64,000 bases of DNA from Roseiarcus sp963775575 (GTDB taxonomy: Bacteria; Pseudomonadota; Alphaproteobacteria; Rhizobiales; Beijerinckiaceae): assembly GCA_963775575.1 (NCBI GenBank), contig CAVZJG010000002.1:1488001-1552000 (forward strand), given 5' to 3'. A program made the translations under genes and the position numbers. The notes beneath the pieces were generated by a model. That model was not told the DNA's origin. It did not search any database and saw only the letters and a list, made by a program, of their open reading frames with translations. This document shows positions 60,639-64,000 of the stretch, one piece after another (the first letter of the stretch is position 1; the number at the start of each line of letters is the position of its first letter).

Positions 60639-60778
60639 CGCCGTCATGCCCGGCCTTGCGCCGGGCATCCACGCCGTGAGGCAGCGGCCAACCTTGGGCG
60701 TTTTGCAGCGGCGCCGCGTGCGGACGATTGCTTTGCAATCGCCTTGGGATGACCGGGACAAGCCCGGTCATGACGGCG
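60639..60778. repeat. 140-bp MITE-like palindromic repeat
   Basis: Ends CGCCGTCATGCCCGG and CCGGTCATGACGGCG are inverted copies with one mismatch. Inside are hairpins CCCGGCCTTGCGCCGGG, CGATTGC-TTT-GCAATCG, and GACCGGGACAAGCCCGGTC. This is the type of palindromic intergenic repeat scattered through Bradyrhizobium, Rhodopseudomonas and related genomes. Non-coding. Confidence 0.8.
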
Positions 60779-60902
60779 AGGGTTATTCGAGACCGGGCCA
60801 TCTTAGCGCCTACGGGGCTCGTCCCGGCCATGCGAGTCATGGCTTTCGGCGTTTGCGTCGAGACCAGCGGCGCGGTCGCGTGAAGGCCCAAGCCTTTCCT
60901 CG

Positions 60903-60983
60903 CTTTTCCAAAGGAATTCCAAGCTTTTCCAAAGATTTCCAAGCTTTTTCCAAGGAAATTCCAAACTTTTCCAAGACTTTTCC
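60903..60983. repeat. 20-22-bp minisatellite (CTTTTCCAAAG…)
   Basis: Three and a half imperfect units: CTTTTCCAAAGGAATTCCAA (60903), CTTTTCCAAAGATTTCCAAG (60924), CTTTTTCCAAGGAAATTCCA (60944), and partial CTTTTCCAAG (60966). It is AT-rich against the local background and lies between the peroxiredoxin gene and a minus-strand regulator, ending 20 bp from its stop. Confidence 0.75.
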
Positions 60984-61002
60984 TTGGCCGAAACGAGCAA
61001 AA

Positions 61003-61542
61003 TCAAGCCGTTAGGCCCCAGGGAAGCGCGCCATCGGGGTTTGGCGCCGCGGCGGCCTGATCCGGCGCGGCCGGCCCTTGCCCCGCCTCGGCTGCGGCCG
61101 CGGCGTCGCGGGCCCGCTTGGCGATCATCCTTTCCGCCATGGTGTTGAGCTTGTTCAGCAGCCGCTCGCGCGCCCCCGACTCTTCGGCGGCGTAGACGCC
61201 GCCGACGGCCTGATACTTGTCGAGGCGATCGAGCACGCGGATCAGCTCGCCGATCGCCCGCCGATCGCCCTCGGCGACCTCGCGCGCGGCGAGGCGCAAG
61301 GCCGGCGCGAGCCGCAGCATCTGCAATTGCGCGTGGTCGCGCTGGGCGTCGACCTGCCGCTGGCTCAGCGCCTCGACGACGATCTGCCGGATGCGCTCGC
61401 GCGACAGCCCCTCGGCTTCCGCGATCTCTTCATAGGAGCGCCCCTCGCGCACCCGCTCCATGATCCGCTCCCGCCGCGCCAGCCGGTCTCGCGCGGTGCG
61501 GCGGGGCTTGAGCGGGGGGCAGGCGGCGAGAGGTTCGGTCAC
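61003..61542 (-). CDS. Sigma-70 region 4-like DNA-binding protein
   Basis: A 179-residue protein. Residues 30-68 have a sigma-factor region 4 helix-turn-helix: MERVREGRSYEEIAEAEGLS then RERIRQIVVEALSQRQVD, close to RpoD-type text. Region 2 and 3 are absent, so it cannot act as a complete sigma factor. The rest is helical and Ala-rich (LMRLAPALRLAAREV-type, RRAIGELIRVLDRLDKYQAV). It may act as an anti-sigma-like or DNA-binding regulator. I use the GTG at 61542 with CGGAG nine bases upstream; the open frame extends to 61803. Confidence 0.7.
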   Translation of the reverse strand: MTEPLAACPPLKPRRTARDRLARRERIMERVREGRSYEEIAEAEGLSRERIRQIVVEALSQRQVDAQRDHAQLQMLRLAPALRLAAREVAEGDRRAIGELIRVLDRLDKYQAVGGVYAAEESGARERLLNKLNTMAERMIAKRARDAAAAAEAGQGPAAPDQAAAAPNPDGALPWGLTA

Positions 61543-61951
61543 GATGCAAGACTCCGTTCGGGCGCGCGCGCCTGATGGGGGAAGGCAGAATGAGAACATT
61601 ACCATAGTTTGCGGTTTTCCGAAAGAACTTGTTGCGAGGCGGGGGAGGGCGGGCGACGGCGGCGCATCGGGGCGGAGCGCCGCATTCGCCGATTGGCCGT
61701 CTCGCGTCGGCGCGTCGGATGCGCCTTCCGGTCGCTCGTCCCCCGGGGGAATTGCACCCGCCATCGCCGTGCTCGCCGTCAAGCCAAGGCGAATGCGCAG
61801 CATCCGGCCATGTCGAGCCGCTGCGCGGTCGCTGACGCGAAGCTTGATGGCGACGGGCGGCGGGGCTGGTTGCGGTTAGGAATTACCGGGTGTGTGGGCG
61901 TAAGCGCAGCGGCATGATAGGCCGCTTGCAGCGGCATTTGGCGGCGTCGTT
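61543..61951. other. Spacer with one copy of a 102-bp repeat
   Basis: Contains the promoter side of the sigma-like gene and repeat copy A (61751-61852). A further open frame exists on each strand but none is convincing. Confidence 0.4.
61751..61852 (+). repeat. 102-bp repeat, copy A
   Basis: ATTGCACCCGCCATCGCCGT…GCTGACGCGAAGCTTGATGG. It matches copy B at 62384-62485 with about a dozen differences and no gaps. The complementary strand would read KLRVSDRAAARHGRMLRIRL, and copy B gives KVRVSDREAARHGRMLCVRL, so both may derive from one coding sequence. Confidence 0.75.
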
Positions 61952-62170
61952 TCAAATCTGGCCGAACGGCTTTTTCGCTCGCGCCCAAATGGCATAGATG
62001 CGGGCGATCTCGATTTCGGCGATCGAATCATCAAGGTCGCCGGCGCCTATGCCGACAACCTGGAGACCTTTATCGAGGAGCAAACAAGCGCCCTCGATCG
62101 CGCGCTCTGGGGTTGGAAACCGCAAGACGCTTACGCCGGATTCGGCCTTATATTGAACGTGCCAAGGCAT
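61952..62170 (-). CDS. Small conserved-looking protein, 72 aa
   Basis: Reads MPWHVQYKAESGVSVLRFPT, then IEGACLLLDKGLQVVGIGAG and IAEIEIARIYAIWARAKKPF. Alternating strand-helix pattern with a C-terminal IYAIW-R-K helix that is recurrent in alphaproteobacterial small proteins as I recall them. No function known. It lies between copies A and B of the 102-bp repeat. Start ATG at 62170. Confidence 0.6.
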   Translation of the reverse strand: MPWHVQYKAESGVSVLRFPTPERAIEGACLLLDKGLQVVGIGAGDLDDSIAEIEIARIYAIWARAKKPFGQI

Positions 62171-62383
62171 CCCGCGCCAGTGTGAGGGCGACGCCGATAA
62201 ATTGCAATTGTCGGAATCTACTCACGCCGTCCCCTGCGGGCTGACCGTCCAAATCCTCGCCCCCTTCGCCTTCCCCTCGCCGGTCAGCAATCCGCGTCGC
62301 CATTGCTGGCGCAGCGCATGGATCATCCACGACGCCAAGGCGCGCGCCAGCGCCTTGTCGCCTACGTCGAGGCCCTTGGCGGC

Positions 62384-62485
62384 ATTGCGCCCGCCATCGC
62401 CGTGGTGGCCGTCAAGCCAAGGCGAACGCACAGCATTCGGCCGTGTCGAGCCGCTTCGCGGTCGCTGACGCGAACCTTGACGGCG
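62384..62485 (+). repeat. 102-bp repeat, copy B
   Basis: ATTGCGCCCGCCATCGCCGT…GCTGACGCGAACCTTGACGG, a direct repeat of 61751-61852. Confidence 0.75.
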
Positions 62486-62574
62486 GCGCGCTGCGCAGTC
62501 GTTTTGGCCTCCAAGTCGCATTGCTGACGCTGCAAGTGGCGGGAGCGGAGCTTAAGGAGCGGCGCAGTCGCAGA

Positions 62575-62612
62575 CGAATGCCTCGCATTCGCCTCGACTT
62601 GACCGCGGCGGG
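62575..62612 (-). repeat. Partial inverted copy C of the repeat
   Basis: CGAATGCCTCGCATTCGCCTCGACTTGACC in the sequence is, on the other strand, GGTCAAGTCGAGGCGAATGC, close to GTCAAGCCAAGGCGAATGC of copy A. It is about 38 bp. Confidence 0.5.
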
Positions 62613-62752
62613 GCAGCGTCGCCGGTCGGGGTCTGGGATTTACGAGCTTGTCTGCGTAATGCGAGCAGGTTCTGCGATTCAATTCCCGTGATACGAGCGA
62701 TTTCGGGTAGTGTCCTACGGGCGGCAACCGTGACCGAACAGAGATCGTCAAA

Positions 62753-63016
62753 ATGAAGCTCGCCAACCTCATCCTCGCGCTATGTGGATTTGCGACGGGA
62801 ATCCGAGCCGCATGGATTTGGCGTCAGGCGAGCAAAGTACCGATCAATCCTGAAATCGTTCCGGATGATCCTGGTTACGGGACCATGGTCTGGGCTGAAT
62901 CGACAAAAACGGCTTTCAAGAAGGCTGGGGAGCTGAACGCGAACGCAGCGGCTTGGACCGCCGCATGCGTGGCCATAAACGCCCTAGCGGCGGTCGTTGG
63001 AGTGTTTTCAAATTAG
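62753..63016 (+). CDS. Small membrane protein, 87 aa
   Basis: Two hydrophobic segments: an N-terminal one (LANLILALCGFATGIRAAWI) that could be a signal anchor and a C-terminal one (AWTAACVAINALAAVVGVFS). A hydrophilic loop with PEIVPDDPGYGTMVWAEST and FKKAGELNANAA lies between. It resembles small uncharacterised membrane proteins found on accessory islands. Function unknown. A weak ribosome-binding site precedes the ATG. Confidence 0.65.
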   Translation: MKLANLILALCGFATGIRAAWIWRQASKVPINPEIVPDDPGYGTMVWAESTKTAFKKAGELNANAAAWTAACVAINALAAVVGVFSN

Positions 63017-63099
63017 GAGACCACCCGATTTCCGGCGTTTCCTGACTGTGCTATCGTGGGTTGCCGGGCTCAGGCTCGCCTACGAGGAACTAATCGGGA

Positions 63100-63315
63100 A
63101 TGACTGCGCGACAGCCCCCACATGACAGCCCCGAGAACGACGCGGGAGGCGCAGCCAGCGGCAACGTTGGAAGCCCGGTGGATCGCTTTAGAGCGCTTGC
63201 TCGTAGGCTTGTGACTGTGCCTCGTGTAGACCTGAAGCGAGAAGACGAAAACGGTAAAGCGGGGAATGCCGCGCGTCAGCAAGGAAACGGGAAGCGCCTA
63301 GCTAACGGCAGATAG
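63100..63315 (+). CDS. Small protein, antitoxin-like or R-M accessory, 71 aa
   Basis: Reads MTARQPPHDSPENDAGGAAS then SPVDRFRALARRLVTVPRVD and a charged C-terminus. The RF-x-LA-R-LV-VP block is seen in small proteins paired with toxin or restriction genes; recognition is by pattern only. It ends 14 bp before the restriction enzyme gene at the window edge, so it is probably co-transcribed with it. Confidence 0.55.
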   Translation: MTARQPPHDSPENDAGGAASGNVGSPVDRFRALARRLVTVPRVDLKREDENGKAGNAARQQGNGKRLANGR

Positions 63316-63328
63316 AGGCGCGGGGCAC

Positions 63329-64000
63329 ATGGATTTCAAGACCGAGCGAGATGTTGAAACAAAGCTCCTTCAGCCGCTTTTCAGCGACACGTTGGGCTAT
63401 CCTCCTGATCAGCTTGATTGGGCGCATCGAGTGCCGATGCAGCTTGGTCGTCAACGGCTGAACAAGGAAGCCGATCTCGTCGCCAAGTTCAAAGGGCGGC
63501 CGGTGATCACCGTTGAGGCGAAGAGCCCGAATGAAGGCGTCCAGTCCGGCCTCGGTCAGCTCGACTCTTATGCCTTCCATCTGCAAACGCCTTACAGCGT
63601 TATCACAAATGGCCTGCGCTTCCTGCTCCGTGGGTATTTCTCATTCAACAGCCGGATCAACGTTATTGACGATGACGTCAATTCACTCGCCAAGGGGGAT
63701 TGGAAAACACTTCGACAGCTTATTTCTTTCGACAACATTCGAACGACGATCCAAGAAAAACCAACGCCAATCGCGGCGCCGGACGAGGAAAAGATCAAGG
63801 ATTATCGGCGGTTCTTTCGGAAGATTCATAATGCGATCCGGGATCGTGACAAACTCGATCCGGCGGCCGCCTTTGACGAATTGAGCAAGCTCCTTTTCTT
63901 GAAGGCTGCTGAAGATGAATGGCACCTGAAGGCGGTCTCAAAGCCTGTGCTGACCCCGGAAAAAATCGAAGAATGGGAATCACTCGGCAAAGGAAAGGCA
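63329..64000 (+). CDS. Restriction-modification enzyme, N-terminal part, cut by window end
   Basis: The frame starts MDFKTERDVETKLLQPLFSD and is open through the last base (224 codons). Residues 15-110 form a Type I HsdR-like N-terminal nuclease: NKEADLVAKFKGRPVITVEA then KSPN, giving D…E-x-K. Residues 125-215 lead into FDELSKLLFLKAAEDEWHLK, typical of the N-terminal helical domain of N-6 adenine methylases (HsdM). Nuclease followed by methylase in one chain suggests a Type IIG/Type I-like fused enzyme. The methylase core and specificity domain would lie beyond the window. Ribosome-binding site GAGGCG is eight bases upstream. Confidence 0.85.
   Translation, partial: MDFKTERDVETKLLQPLFSDTLGYPPDQLDWAHRVPMQLGRQRLNKEADLVAKFKGRPVITVEAKSPNEGVQSGLGQLDSYAFHLQTPYSVITNGLRFLLRGYFSFNSRINVIDDDVNSLAKGDWKTLRQLISFDNIRTTIQEKPTPIAAPDEEKIKDYRRFFRKIHNAIRDRDKLDPAAAFDELSKLLFLKAAEDEWHLKAVSKPVLTPEKIEEWESLGKGKA

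Larger units (their letters stand above)
62171..62752. other. Repeat-rich stretch with a possible gene remnant
   Basis: Holds repeat copies B and C. A minus-strand frame ending at 62222 has a protein-like tail, KALARALASWMIHALRQQWR then RGLLTGEGKAKGARIWTVSP, suggesting the 3' end of a decayed gene. No intact gene is supported. Confidence 0.4.

Noticed and set aside
62148..62521. Small minus-strand genes between repeat copies
   Set aside because: The frames overlap each other, cross a repeat copy, and only the last 45 residues of one look like protein.

Overview
The window is GC-rich (high-GC third positions) and has the gene content of an alphaproteobacterium of the order Hyphomicrobiales (Rhizobiales). 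The main pointers are an Irr-type Fur-family regulator, the lnt / XRE regulator / metK / trmB order, the miaB-phoH-ybeY-corC-lnt operon, a Tat-exported OpgD-like glucan protein and a dispersed 140-bp palindromic repeat of a kind common in that order. A methanotroph or methylotroph relative (Methylocystaceae / Beijerinckiaceae) is my guess, not something the sequence proves.

Region 1, 0.2-20 kb, is mostly ordinary backbone: a PAS-GGDEF-EAL protein, mutL, an M16 peptidase pair, a FUSC membrane protein, a Kef-type antiporter, rpmB, a YggS protein, an ABC-2 exporter and ackA. Several genes here are broken: KDPG aldolase by a 1-base deletion, xylulokinase by an in-frame TAG, and the active M16 peptidase by a TGA in its 5' end. 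Region 2, 19.7-21.5 kb, is a patch of gene remnants: a Crp/Fnr tail, a receiver-Hpt fragment and a c-type cytochrome fragment. Region 3, 21.5-39.2 kb, is biosynthesis and translation housekeeping. It starts with ilvB behind a candidate attenuator with a leader peptide, then a threonine-dehydratase remnant, ilvN, metA and argB. It continues with tsaB-rimI-plsC-miaB-phoH-ybeY-corC-lnt, an XRE regulator, metK, trmB and opgD.

Region 4, about 39.35-52.80 kb, is an integrated element of about 13.4 kb. It lies between a tRNA-Leu(CAA) 3' end and a second, slightly diverged copy of that 3' end. It carries a P4-type integrase, a TraG/HerA-like ATPase, a replication-relaxation protein, a CHC2 primase-like protein, two DNA-binding proteins, a DUF3800 protein, several lower-GC hypothetical genes and a Type II restriction-modification pair. 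Its non-coding DNA is unusually structured: a 156-bp palindrome, a 7-copy iteron-like array and nested cruciforms. I see no relaxase and no type IV secretion genes. The target tRNA has an apparent 8-nt anticodon loop.

Region 5, 53-60.6 kb, is backbone again: a divergent Nramp transporter, irr, an SH3 protein, a D-2-hydroxyacid dehydrogenase, recF, yqgE, a DsbD-alpha protein and a peroxiredoxin. Region 6, 60.6-64 kb, is repeat-rich: a MITE-like palindrome, a minisatellite and diverged 102-bp repeats. It ends in small genes and the start of a large restriction-modification enzyme cut by the window edge.
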